Positions 10,001 to 17,496 of a stretch of 64,000 bases of DNA are shown one piece after another. The stretch is from Lutibacter sp. Hel_I_33_5 (GTDB lineage Bacteria; Bacteroidota; Bacteroidia; Flavobacteriales; Flavobacteriaceae): NCBI RefSeq assembly GCF_007827455.1, contig NZ_VISM01000001.1:3033001-3097000 (forward strand), given 5' to 3'. The first letter of the stretch is position 1. Each line of letters begins with the position of its first letter. The position numbers and the translations under genes were made by a program. Under the pieces are notes generated by a model, which searched no databases, had not been told where the DNA came from, and saw only the letters and a program-made list of their open reading frames with translations.

Positions 10001-11274
10001 ATATCTTCTAAAATTGTAAAATCACCTTCTTTTGAGTTGATTTTCTTCTCTTCTTTATTGGTTGGAGTGGTAGTAACTATTTCAGGTAATTCAGCAACTG
10101 TCTTCTTTTGTGGTGCGCTAACTATTGTAGATTCATTTTCTTTTGAGTTAATTTTCTCCGTTTCTTTTTTTGTTGGCGTAGTAGTAACTATTTCAGGTAA
10201 TTCAGCAACTGTCTTCTTTTGTGGTGCGCTAACTATTGTAGATTCATTTTCTTTTGAGTTAATTTTCTCCGTTTCTTTTTTGGTTGGAGTGGTAGTAACT
10301 ATTTCTGGTGATTCAGCAATAGTCTTTTTTTGAGGTGCATTTATTATTGTAGATTCATTTTCTTTTGAGTTAATTTTCTCCGTTTCTTTTTTGGTTGGAG
10401 TGGTAGTAACTATTTCTGTTGATTCAGCAATAGTCTTTTTTTGAGGTGCATTTACTATTGTAGATTCACTTCCTTTTGAGTTAATTTTCTCCGTTTCTTT
10501 ATTGGTTGGATTGTTAACAGCTACTTCTGACGATTCAGCAAGTATCTTCTTTTTATTCAGTACAACTTCTTGAGCTGGATTAATATCTTCTTTAATTACT
10601 ATTTTGCTTTTTGCATTTTCTTTTTTCTTCAGAACAGTTTTTTCAAGAGCTTTTGTTATTTCTTTTGTTGCTGATGCAATTGATTCTTTTTTCTCTTTTA
10701 CTTCAGTATTAGGACTTTCTGATGTTGTCTTTTTCTGATTTAATGCAACTTCCTCTTTTGATTCTGTTACACTATTTTTTTCAATAGAAGGATCTTCTTT
10801 AAGATGTATGATTTCTTTTAAAGTAATTGGATCGATTATTTTTTTTGGTGGAGGTTTTACTTCAGTAAAAACTACTTCTTTATTTTCGTCTTTAATTTTT
10901 TGCTTAACGTTCTTTGCAAGTCGCTCTAGTTCTAAATTATTTTTAAGTGTTTTTAAAGAGTCTAATTTCTTTTTTCTTTGAAGTAAAGCATAACGTTTTT
11001 GTTTAAGCTTATCTAAATCTCTTGCTTTTTTTTCTGCAATTCTAATTTTCCTAGCCTCTTGTCTTACCTTTAATCGTGCTTTTTTAATAGAATCTTTTTT
11101 TCTTTTTTGGGCAATTTTTGCAGCTCTTATTTTTTTTAATATAGTAGCTCTAGATTCTTTTTTTACAGGAATTGTATCGTTTTCTTGAGAAAAACTTGAT
11201 TGCGAGCATAGAAGAGCACAAATGAATAAAAGTTTATAAAGAAATTTTAATAAAGAAGAATTATTGGTTTTCAA
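7018..11274 (-). CDS. large outer-membrane protein with usher-like layout
   Basis: I do not recognise this 1418-residue protein as a named family, but its layout is clear. A signal peptide (1-30) is followed by a very basic, probably coiled-coil segment (40-160), a Lys/Thr/Pro-rich linker holding tandem 37-residue repeats (about 245-415), Ig-like beta-sandwich regions (about 460-700), a long stretch of alternating amphipathic strands typical of a large beta-barrel (about 720-1220), and two C-terminal beta-sandwiches. The first of those has an SdrD/CNA-B-like VAFLDINGNSIKDANE and the second is of carboxypeptidase-regulatory type (GRFEFYLPFGDYTV). A barrel bracketed by small beta-sandwich domains in an operon with a PapD-like chaperone and two small secreted proteins recalls a chaperone-usher secretion pore. 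That role is inference. It starts 4 bp after the 209-residue subunit gene. Confidence 0.75.
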   Translation of the reverse strand: MKTNNSSLLKFLYKLLFICALLCSQSSFSQENDTIPVKKESRATILKKIRAAKIAQKRKKDSIKKARLKVRQEARKIRIAEKKARDLDKLKQKRYALLQRKKKLDSLKTLKNNLELERLAKNVKQKIKDENKEVVFTEVKPPPKKIIDPITLKEIIHLKEDPSIEKNSVTESKEEVALNQKKTTSESPNTEVKEKKESIASATKEITKALEKTVLKKKENAKSKIVIKEDINPAQEVVLNKKKILAESSEVAVNNPTNKETEKINSKGSESTIVNAPQKKTIAESTEIVTTTPTKKETEKINSKENESTIINAPQKKTIAESPEIVTTTPTKKETEKINSKENESTIVSAPQKKTVAELPEIVTTTPTKKETEKINSKENESTIVSAPQKKTVAELPEIVTTTPTNKEEKKINSKEGDFTILEDIVNKAEEKKQISESIIPKDTITQSISKTLVAPGKRNFIEEDEDNEFLRSGNLLTKYARKIINLKPGEVVSNVLHIVNIGKKEIRFKTDLIYPGGWTRIDDATKTYTVKANDTLYVPIIISPRKLINGNTEIIVNTFLVGEEDQQLANNFFSLKTKKRISWALSAPNNTNIYFKNGETTKRFDFSVINTGNNNQDLFINFNIPKKDLFLTDTLFNRLKNINTTISLEPRAQKEFSYVANINNLLKRNHKRISLNTYLPNKNKKRKTHSLIINSSEPKFESNFSRKRTKLNFVKLPNELEANPYGYPYLPLTVELNAQNVLDDRSFLALSLRGFKQLNSKANIIYSTQINYSNAFFTNNVFNNMPWYVGYFDEKKSIEVGQVSGNLIGIANAGTGVKASYLFSEKHAAGAFFVNSNGFFDSKNNRTFGGWYRFRPYNGYEITASVGRNINNISNRNITIASLSANAKIFNKHGININTVFSNKEILNTSETRKGFMFGGSYNASFLKKRLKVNTSFRVNDKNFSFSNFERFVANNRVQYKINNNWSSFLSTNYQDLTSYDINNNQLYKQDLVFSNLVFSTKNDSGSYQTGLYYENRNIPNNSLLNRGATFRYSKFNFLNNFLASVFTRVGYARAKDIIDAKDYFNLQVTGLIRYKTWNFNALYSLGSFSSITSQASTNDFLTPQSIRLSLQNQYQFPNRRLVLESNLIYSFNNVFNNHTAGIFPNVYYFTDTGWRFGLSANYTFSSSDFSSVFDNVDQQNNNTFGTSGPIINSNFNLNFSLRKDFGIPIPFAKKVNATKKIVAFLDINGNSIKDANESALENVVVKLNKNEVLTDANGEAIVKNLQKNKYKLETFSLEKLNGWFPNVKDSIFIIDDGITHIPFVRGVKVYGDVILDRQKIAVADKAAIDLSRIKITAIKNTNAYSTLTNKKGRFEFYLPFGDYTVTMDEQILGERFKISRNNIPMKLKNSQDGVYISFYVVEKRRKVIFKDFTKKN
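10030..10540 (-). repeat. 111-bp tandem repeats in the usher-like gene
   Basis: The motif encoding KINSKE recurs at exact 111-bp spacing (plus-strand landmarks 10030, 10141, 10252, 10363 and 10474). Units encode 37 residues such as KKTVAELPEIVTTTPTKKE. Central copies are almost identical in DNA, pointing to recent expansion or gene conversion. The spacing is a multiple of three, so copy-number changes would keep the frame. Confidence 0.9.
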
Positions 11275-11278
11275 ATCT

Positions 11279-11908
11279 TTATAAGTTTTCTGATAATAGG
11301 AATCTAATATTTAATTTGAATATTCCTGGATTAAAAGAAAAGTCTGGTTTAAACCTAATATCAACATTAAAATTAAACTCATTATAATTTGTTAAATAAC
11401 TTCCTGCACCATTTATATTATCTGTACAGCTTCCGGCTGGAGTAACTGGTAACATCTGTTCTATGATATCTAAAATATCATTTGCATCTGTAAACGATCT
11501 ATAAATTCCATCTGAAGGTGATGTAGTACAAGAATTCCTTACTCTAATTTCTAAAGAATTTATTAAAGGGTTTTGACCATTTCCATTACCATAAGTAGTA
11601 ATTTCTTCCCATTCTGTAGGTGGAGTTCCAGCACCAGAATTATTATCAATAAACATACGCAAACTCCAAGAACATAATGGATCTGGTGTGTTTTTATCTT
11701 CTACGGTTACTCTAATTCTTGTAACACTATTAATTGTAATACCAGATTGGTAATTCGTAAAATTATCAAAAACCATTAAAGAGTTTACAGTTGTATCTGG
11801 CGTTATAGAAACATCGCCACAATGAATTTGAGCATTGCTTGTTGTAGTTGCCCAAAATAACACGACTACTATTAGAAAATTTAATACTTTAGATAGTTTT
11901 AAAATCAT
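11279..11908 (-). CDS. small secreted subunit-like protein B
   Basis: This 209-residue protein has a signal peptide ending near SNAQ. I know no named family, but it is visibly related to the 256-residue protein encoded just upstream. Both share an FDxxxxYxxGIT motif, a following strand ending in a W-x-L element, and nearly superimposable C-termini (PGIFKLNIRFLLSEN here, PGVYTMYVQYVLLED there). It contains several cysteines (Cys30, one in DPLCSW, others in RNSCTT and GSCTDN) that could form disulfides, unlike its partner. It sits between the hairpin at 11918-11956 and the usher-like gene. By position it could be a minor or tip subunit of a surface structure; that is inference. Confidence 0.65.
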   Translation of the reverse strand: MILKLSKVLNFLIVVVLFWATTTSNAQIHCGDVSITPDTTVNSLMVFDNFTNYQSGITINSVTRIRVTVEDKNTPDPLCSWSLRMFIDNNSGAGTPPTEWEEITTYGNGNGQNPLINSLEIRVRNSCTTSPSDGIYRSFTDANDILDIIEQMLPVTPAGSCTDNINGAGSYLTNYNEFNFNVDIRFKPDFSFNPGIFKLNIRFLLSENL

Positions 11909-11917
11909 TCTTATTAT

Positions 11918-11956
11918 AAAAAGGATGTAACTAAGTAATTAAGTTACATCCTTTTT
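11918..11956 (-). terminator. hairpin between the two subunit genes, terminator or attenuator
   Basis: A perfect 15-bp stem (AAAAAGGATGTAACT, 11918-11932, against 11942-11956) with a 9-nt loop ends in a T-run on the minus strand. It lies in the 68-bp gap after the 256-residue gene. A partial terminator here would make the first subunit more abundant than the second and the outer-membrane protein. Confidence 0.8.
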
Positions 11957-11976
11957 TAATTACATTTTTATTTTTT

Positions 11977-12747
11977 TTATTGGTCTTCTAGTAAAACATA
12001 TTGTACATACATTGTATATACTCCAGGTTCTGCATAGTTACCCGCAGCATTTGCAGTTACAATATCTTCTGCAGCAGCTGTTGTTTGATTAAATGCATTT
12101 GGGAATACAGCCGGTAAACTTGGTAAAATTCTATAATCCATTACATAGTAAAAGTTAGAAGATGTACCAGTTTGGTTTAAATAACTACCACCAGCCATAA
12201 AATCTCCAGTACCAGTTGTACCATCGTGTCCAGCAATATATTTGTTATTTAAGTCTGGTGCGTTAGAACCACCATCATCATTTACAAATACACTATTAGA
12301 TCCAGAAGGAGTACTTGCATTTGGAAAACGTGCACTATAATCTCTAAAAGGACCAGTACTTGCTCCACCACCAGTATTTGCTTGACTCTGTCTAAGCTCT
12401 AATAAACTGATAGGTAAGTCTGATATAGAATTTGAAGAACTTCCGTAAGATACTTGTTGATCCCAAAATCTATTTCCTCTTTGCGATCTACCTACTGCAT
12501 ATAAATCCCAGTTTACTGTAGAACTTACTTTTAATATAGTACCACCATGTTGGGTAATACCTGCATTGTACTCATTCACCTCATCAAAAACGAATTCGAT
12601 TTGATTCGGAGTAGTCATTTCTAATTGCAACACCGGTTGCATGTCTAATGTGATTGACACATCTTTTTCGTCAATCAATTGTGCGTTGGCAGATGAAAAT
12701 ACACCTACTAGTAGCACTGCTGTAATTACTAAATTTAGTTTTCTCAT
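11977..12747 (-). CDS. small secreted subunit-like protein A (possible major subunit)
   Basis: This 256-residue protein has a clean signal peptide (cleaved near SANA-QLID). It is rich in Gly, Ser, Asn and beta-strand pattern and has no cysteines in the mature part. It carries the same FDxxxxYxxGIT motif, W-x-L element and C-terminal strand as the 209-residue protein downstream. The closing PGVYTMYVQYVL resembles the last strand of pilin-like and WxL-like beta-sandwiches. It is encoded 48 bp after the PapD-like chaperone and directly before a strong hairpin, a position favouring high expression. A polymerising or surface-coating subunit is the best guess. No named family is recognised. Confidence 0.65.
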   Translation of the reverse strand: MRKLNLVITAVLLVGVFSSANAQLIDEKDVSITLDMQPVLQLEMTTPNQIEFVFDEVNEYNAGITQHGGTILKVSSTVNWDLYAVGRSQRGNRFWDQQVSYGSSSNSISDLPISLLELRQSQANTGGGASTGPFRDYSARFPNASTPSGSNSVFVNDDGGSNAPDLNNKYIAGHDGTTGTGDFMAGGSYLNQTGTSSNFYYVMDYRILPSLPAVFPNAFNQTTAAAEDIVTANAAGNYAEPGVYTMYVQYVLLEDQ

Positions 12748-12795
12748 AATAAATAAAATTTAAGGGAGTTTTTGTTAATATTAATTTTTTATAAT

Positions 12796-13662
12796 TTATT
12801 TGATTTCAAATTCCATTTTTGCTGCTTGTATTTCATCAGAACTTTCGTAATCTAATACTCCTACAGCCAAATATTTTCCACTAGGGAGTTTATCTGGTAA
12901 TGTAAAAGAGAAGTTTCTTTCTAGTTCTGGTATGATAGTAAACTTTTTCACTTTTAATCTTTCTTGTTGCCCAGTACTTAAATTTGTTAAATCTATATAA
13001 GAAGTACAATACGCAATTCCGTCTCCAGTATTTTGAACTTTTAAAAATAAAGAGGCAGTATCTTCTGACTGATCAAACTGAAAATCAGTGAACTCTACTT
13101 TATTAGATAATACATTTGGCGGATTTTGATAAGCAAAAATTCCAAATGCAAAAGTTGGTATTACTCCTAAGGCAACTGTACCATTACTTTTACGTGTATT
13201 TGCTAAAGAGGTTCTTGGAGCTTCTTGTTCTACCATTAAGATAGACCAAGCTGCTTTTCTACCAGAATCATCATTAGGAACACTAACGGTAACTTTTACT
13301 AATCTTTTTTCGAAAGGCTTTAATTCTACAAAAGTAGGAGAGACGCTTAACCATTTAGATAATGAATATTTTCCTTTTCCAGGAGGTAAAAAACTACTCT
13401 TACCTCTGCTATTCATATCAAAGTCATACATGTTTACATTAAACTGCATGTTACTATTCGTACTATTATTAATAGTAATATTATAGGTTTTTACTTCTCC
13501 TTGTTTTTGATTGAAATGGAAATGTGCAGGTGAGACCGAAACTCCAGTGGATTTACGAGCAGGTTTGTTTTGACTATTGACATTCTGAGTGTTTAAACAA
13601 ACAGAAAAAACCAACATAATCATCAAAACTGAATATAGGGGAATTCTAGTTTTTAGGGGCAT
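12796..13662 (-). CDS. PapD-like periplasmic assembly chaperone
   Basis: The 288-residue protein has an N-terminal signal segment (1-31) and two beta-sandwich domains. Domain 1 (about 38-180) opens with VSVSPAHFHFN and a strand ending in an N-x-S turn (TYNITINNSTNS), as in fimbrial chaperones and DUF916-type proteins. It ends with alternating hydrophobics in TVALGVIPTFAFGIFAY (161-177), which looks like the G1 donor strand that chaperones lend to subunits. Domain 2 (about 185-288) is a second Ig-like sandwich. It is the first gene of the operon and has the best promoter seen in the window. The role inferred is holding the two small secreted proteins in the periplasm until they reach the outer-membrane protein encoded by the last gene. 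Confidence 0.75.
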   Translation of the reverse strand: MPLKTRIPLYSVLMIMLVFSVCLNTQNVNSQNKPARKSTGVSVSPAHFHFNQKQGEVKTYNITINNSTNSNMQFNVNMYDFDMNSRGKSSFLPPGKGKYSLSKWLSVSPTFVELKPFEKRLVKVTVSVPNDDSGRKAAWSILMVEQEAPRTSLANTRKSNGTVALGVIPTFAFGIFAYQNPPNVLSNKVEFTDFQFDQSEDTASLFLKVQNTGDGIAYCTSYIDLTNLSTGQQERLKVKKFTIIPELERNFSFTLPDKLPSGKYLAVGVLDYESSDEIQAAKMEFEIK

Positions 13663-13689
13663 TAAATTTGGTTTACTGAGTCAAATAAA

Positions 13690-13719
13690 CAAATTTAGAA
13701 TTTAATAAACAAATCCAAA
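13690..13719 (-). promoter_or_regulatory. promoter of the chaperone/subunit/usher-like operon
   Basis: On the minus strand TTTG (13716-13719) is followed after 18 bp by TAAATTTG (13690-13697), an almost ideal flavobacterial sigma-A promoter. The predicted leader before the chaperone ATG is about 20 nt. Confidence 0.65.
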
Positions 13720-13745
13720 GCCTATTAATTTTGTTTTGTTTTCTT

Positions 13746-13753
13746 TAATTTCG
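13746..13753 (+). promoter_or_regulatory. recG promoter -7 box
   Basis: TAATTTCG fits the TAnnTTYG form and lies 36 bp before the TTG start. TTTTG sequences just upstream are closer than the usual -33 spacing, so only the -7 box is called. Confidence 0.4.
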
Positions 13754-13789
13754 TCAAATAGAAGGAATAAAAAATTTAATCTTTTTTAG

Positions 13790-15889
13790 TTGATTTCGCT
13801 ACAAAAACCAATTACATATATAAAAGGTGTTAGCCTTAATAAAGCAGCACTATACTACAAGGAGCTAGGTATAAAAACATGTAATGATCTATTGCATTTC
13901 TTTCCTTTTAGATATATTGATAAAACTAATTTTTATGCTATTAAAGATTTACAAATTAATAGTTCAGAAGTACAGGTTGTAGGTAAAATAACTCATATTA
14001 AGTCTGTTACGCAAAAAAGAGGGAGTCGATTAGTGGCAACTTTTGTTGATACTTCGGGTACGATAGAGCTTATTTGGTTTAAAGGGCAAAAGTGGATTAA
14101 AGATTCTTTAAAGGTTAATGAACCTTATGTTGTCTATGGTAAATTGAATCATTATAAAGGAAGTTTTAGTATTCCGCATCCAGAAATGGAACTTGTTTCA
14201 GAATATAAAAAGAAGTTGCAACCAAAAATGCAACCAGTGTATCCTTCCACAGAAATGTTGGCTAATAAAGGGATCAGCAATAAAGTTACACAAACAAGTA
14301 TGCTACATCTTTTTACAGAGATTTATGATGGCATTCAAGAAAATTTACCAGACTACCTTATAAAAGAACATAACTTACTGAATAAAAAGGATGCTTTACT
14401 GAATATCCATTTCCCTAAAAGTCAGGAATTATTAGCAAAAGCATCGTATCGATTAAAGTTTGAAGAGTTGTTTTTTATTCAATTACAATTAATTCAGAAA
14501 AAATTGATTCGTAAACAAAAAAATAAAGGATTTGTTTTTGAGCAAGTAGGTGAGCATTTCAATACTTTTTATACAAACTACTTACCGTTTAGTTTAACCA
14601 ACGCTCAGAAAAGAGTATTAAAAGAGGTAAGAAAAGATGTTGCTTCCAATGCACATATGAACCGATTATTACAAGGCGATGTTGGGTCTGGAAAAACCAT
14701 TGTTGCATTATTATCTATGTTATTAGCAATAGATAATGGTTTTCAAACGGCTATTATGGCTCCAACAGAAATCTTAGCAACTCAACATTATACAGGTATT
14801 ATTGAGTTATTATCTGAAATGGACATCAATGTTGCTTTATTAACAGGTTCAACCAAAGTAAAAAAACGAAGAGAAATTCATGAAAGCCTAGAAAACGGAA
14901 CGTTACATATATTAATAGGTACACACGCTTTATTAGAAGATAAAGTACAATTCAAAAATTTAGGAATCGCAATTATTGATGAACAACATCGATTTGGTGT
15001 TGCGCAACGTTCAAAATTGTGGTTGAAAAATAAAATCCCACCACATATTTTAGTAATGACAGCAACGCCAATTCCGAGAACTTTAGCGATGTCAGTTTAT
15101 GGGGATTTAGATATTTCTGTGATTGACGAATTACCACCCGGTAGAAAAGAAGTGAAAACAGTACATCGATATGATAGTAATCGCTTGTCAGTTTTTAAAT
15201 TTATGAAAGATGAAGTTGCAAAAGGAAGACAAGTATATGTTGTTTATCCATTAATTCAGGAATCTGAAGCCATGGATTATAAAGATTTGAAGGATGGTTA
15301 TGAAAGTATATCACGAGAATTTCCTAATCCGAAATATCAAATAAGTATTGTTCATGGAAAAATGAAACCTGCGGATAAAGAATTTGAAATGAATCGTTTT
15401 GTTAAGGGCGAAACTCAAATAATGGTAGCAACAACTGTTATAGAAGTAGGTGTTAATGTACCAAATGCTTCGGTAATGATTATAGAGAGTGCCGAGCGAT
15501 TTGGATTAAGTCAGTTACATCAATTACGAGGTAGGGTTGGACGAGGAGCAGACCAAAGTTATTGTATATTATTATCTAGTTTTAAATTGTCTTCGGAAGC
15601 CAAAACACGTTTAAAAACCATGGTTGAAACTTCAGACGGATTCAAAATTGCAGAAGTAGATTTAAAATTACGAGGTCCAGGAAATATGATGGGAACACAA
15701 CAAAGTGGTGTATTAAATTTAAAAATTGCTGATGTTGTTAAAGATACTCCTATTCTGGTAAAAGCTAGAAATACAGCTATAGAACTATTACAAAACGATC
15801 CAAGTTTATCTAAACCAGAAAATACCGTATTGCAAAAAGCTTTTTTAGAACTTCAAAAAACTAGTGGTTTGTGGGGTAATATTAGTTAA
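13790..15889 (+). CDS. recG: ATP-dependent DNA helicase RecG
   Basis: RecG (699 residues, normal length) reverses stalled replication forks and branch-migrates Holliday junctions. An N-terminal wedge/OB domain (about 60-170) precedes two helicase lobes. Walker A is GDVGSGKT (296-303), motif II is DEQH (about 395) in IIDEQHRFGVAQR, motif III is MTATPIPRTLA, and motif VI is QLRGRVGRG (about 577). The start is TTG at 13790; the reading MISLQKPITYIKGV matches where the wedge domain should begin, and no ATG lies nearby in frame upstream. The gene is divergent from the chaperone operon and convergent with ndk. Confidence 0.96.
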   Translation: MISLQKPITYIKGVSLNKAALYYKELGIKTCNDLLHFFPFRYIDKTNFYAIKDLQINSSEVQVVGKITHIKSVTQKRGSRLVATFVDTSGTIELIWFKGQKWIKDSLKVNEPYVVYGKLNHYKGSFSIPHPEMELVSEYKKKLQPKMQPVYPSTEMLANKGISNKVTQTSMLHLFTEIYDGIQENLPDYLIKEHNLLNKKDALLNIHFPKSQELLAKASYRLKFEELFFIQLQLIQKKLIRKQKNKGFVFEQVGEHFNTFYTNYLPFSLTNAQKRVLKEVRKDVASNAHMNRLLQGDVGSGKTIVALLSMLLAIDNGFQTAIMAPTEILATQHYTGIIELLSEMDINVALLTGSTKVKKRREIHESLENGTLHILIGTHALLEDKVQFKNLGIAIIDEQHRFGVAQRSKLWLKNKIPPHILVMTATPIPRTLAMSVYGDLDISVIDELPPGRKEVKTVHRYDSNRLSVFKFMKDEVAKGRQVYVVYPLIQESEAMDYKDLKDGYESISREFPNPKYQISIVHGKMKPADKEFEMNRFVKGETQIMVATTVIEVGVNVPNASVMIIESAERFGLSQLHQLRGRVGRGADQSYCILLSSFKLSSEAKTRLKTMVETSDGFKIAEVDLKLRGPGNMMGTQQSGVLNLKIADVVKDTPILVKARNTAIELLQNDPSLSKPENTVLQKAFLELQKTSGLWGNIS

Positions 15890-15894
15890 CAAAA

Positions 15895-15920
15895 AAACTC
15901 GCAACATATGTTACGAGTTT
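15895..15920. terminator. bidirectional terminator between recG and ndk
   Basis: Arms AAACTCGCAACAT and ATGTTACGAGTTT form a 13-bp stem with one mismatch, with A- and T-runs outside. It sits between two convergent genes. Confidence 0.75.
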
Positions 15921-15946
15921 TACTATTTTTTAAAAGCTAATCTTAC

Positions 15947-16366
15947 TTAAAACTGCTCTCTTCCAGAAAAATGAAAGTTTCCTTCAATTTGTGCATTCTC
16001 ATCAGAATCAGAACCATGAACTGCATTTTCTCCCATAGAAGTTGCGTATAATTTTCTAATTGTTCCTTCAGCTGCATCTGCAGGGTTTGTAGCTCCAATT
16101 AAAGTTCTAAAATCTTCTACTGCATTTTCCTTTTCTAAGATAGCCGAAATAATTGGACCGCGCGTCATAAACGCAACTAATTCACCAAAAAACGGACGCT
16201 CATTATGCACAGCATAAAAAGTTTCAGCATCTGCTAACGTCATTTGTGTTTTTTTAAGCGCTACAATTCTAAATCCAGCTGCATTAATTTTTTCTAGGAT
16301 AGCACCAGTATGTCCGTTTTCTACGCCATCTGGTTTAATCATTGTAAATGTTCTATTTGTTGCCAT
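15947..16366 (-). CDS. ndk: nucleoside diphosphate kinase
   Basis: NDK transfers the gamma phosphate of ATP to other (d)NDPs through a phosphohistidine. The 139-residue protein has the family opening ([13 protein letters not shown]), the nucleotide-binding [15 protein letters not shown] and the catalytic-histidine motif [12 protein letters not shown]. Its length is normal for a bacterial hexameric or tetrameric NDK. It has its own promoter, overlapping that of the divergent DHH phosphoesterase gene, and ends at a terminator shared with recG. Confidence 0.97.
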   Translation of the reverse strand: MATNRTFTMIKPDGVENGHTGAILEKINAAGFRIVALKKTQMTLADAETFYAVHNERPFFGELVAFMTRGPIISAILEKENAVEDFRTLIGATNPADAAEGTIRKLYATSMGENAVHGSDSDENAQIEGNFHFSGREQF

Positions 16367-16423
16367 TATAATAAATATTTCTTTTGTTAAATTAATTAGT
16401 ACGATTAACGTACAAAATCGGCG

Positions 16424-16431
16424 CGAAATTA
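16424..16431 (-). promoter_or_regulatory. ndk promoter -7 box
   Basis: TAATTTCG on the minus strand fits TAnnTTYG and predicts a leader of roughly 50 nt. That leader contains a short inverted repeat (GTACG...CGTAC, about 16400-16414) of unknown significance. Confidence 0.4.
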
Positions 16432-16453
16432 CGCAATTTTTTTAATTAAATTG

Positions 16454-16461
16454 TATCTTCG
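16454..16461 (+). promoter_or_regulatory. promoter -7 box abutting the DHH phosphoesterase start
   Basis: TATCTTCG ends only 6 bp before the ATG at 16468. If this is the -7 element, transcription starts at or within a couple of bases of the ATG, giving a nearly leaderless mRNA. The same octamer precedes the MATE gene. Confidence 0.45.
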
Positions 16462-16467
16462 CAACTT

Positions 16468-17496
16468 ATGATTTTGAAAGGCTTTGAAGATTTAAAAACT
16501 TTTTTGGATACTCCAAAAAATATGACAATTATCGGACATAGAAACCCGGACGGAGATGCTATGGGTTCTACCTTGGCATTATATCATTATTTTAAAAAGA
16601 AAGGCCACAATCCTACGGTTGTTGTACCCAATGAGTATCCAGAATTTTTACATTGGCTACCAGGTTCTAAAACCACGTATCGATTTGATTGGCAGAATTC
16701 GCAATCTCAAAGAGCTATAAATAGTTCTGATATTATATTTTTACTAGATTTTAATGCATTGCATAGAGTAGGATATGATATGCAAAATACTTTGGAAAAA
16801 TACCCAAATGATTTTGCGATGATTGATCATCATCAGCAACCAGACGATGTAAGATATATGTATTCTGATGTAGATATTTGTTCAACCTGTCAAATGGTAT
16901 ATCAATATATTGAAATGAATAATGATCTTGATTTAATTGATGCAGATATTGCTACCTGTTTGTATACTGGAATTATGACAGATACGGGGTCATTTAGATT
17001 TAGATCTACTACGAGTAAGACACATAGAATTATAGCCGATTTAATTGATAAAGGAGCAGAAAACGATAAAATTCATACTAATGTGTATGATGCAAATTCT
17101 TACGGAAGACTTTTATTGTTAGGACAAGCGTTAAGTAATTTACAGATGTTACCCGAATACAATACAGCATTTATCACATTAACAGAAGAGGAAAAAAAGA
17201 AGTTCGATTTTCAAAAAGGAGATACAGAAGGTGTGGTTAATTATGCACTTTCTTTAAAAGGAATTGTGTTTGCAGCAATTTTTATTGAAGATAAAGAACA
17301 AAATATTATCAAAATGTCATTACGTTCCAAAGGAACTTTTTCCGTAAATCAATTTGCGAGAAAACACTATAGTGGAGGAGGACATGATAATGCAGCAGGA
17401 GGAAAATCATTAAAAACAATGGAAGAAACTATAGTAGAATTTAAAAAAATAGTTCCGCAATACCAACAAGAATTAGCAACATCTTATGAGGTTTAG
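16468..17496 (+). CDS. DHH/DHHA1 phosphoesterase, NrnA-like nano-RNase / pAp phosphatase
   Basis: This 342-residue cytoplasmic protein has the NrnA arrangement. The DHH domain carries GHRNPDGDAMGS (about 24-35), LDFN, the name-giving IDHHQQPD (about 118-122) and GIMTDTGSFRF, which together bind two manganese ions. The DHHA1 domain contains the substrate loop SGGGHDNAAGG (about 302-312). Family members degrade 2-5 nt RNAs and dephosphorylate pAp. Orthologues commonly start just ahead of this N-terminus, supporting the ATG at 16468 despite the promoter box 6 bp away. It overlaps gldI by 11 bp, beginning a run of four more co-directional genes. Confidence 0.9.
   Translation: MILKGFEDLKTFLDTPKNMTIIGHRNPDGDAMGSTLALYHYFKKKGHNPTVVVPNEYPEFLHWLPGSKTTYRFDWQNSQSQRAINSSDIIFLLDFNALHRVGYDMQNTLEKYPNDFAMIDHHQQPDDVRYMYSDVDICSTCQMVYQYIEMNNDLDLIDADIATCLYTGIMTDTGSFRFRSTTSKTHRIIADLIDKGAENDKIHTNVYDANSYGRLLLLGQALSNLQMLPEYNTAFITLTEEEKKKFDFQKGDTEGVVNYALSLKGIVFAAIFIEDKEQNIIKMSLRSKGTFSVNQFARKHYSGGGHDNAAGGKSLKTMEETIVEFKKIVPQYQQELATSYEV

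Noticed and set aside
9941..10333. 130-residue hydrophobic repeat protein on the plus strand
   Set aside because: It is antisense to the 111-bp repeats of the usher-like gene, whose frame has a signal peptide and domain structure.
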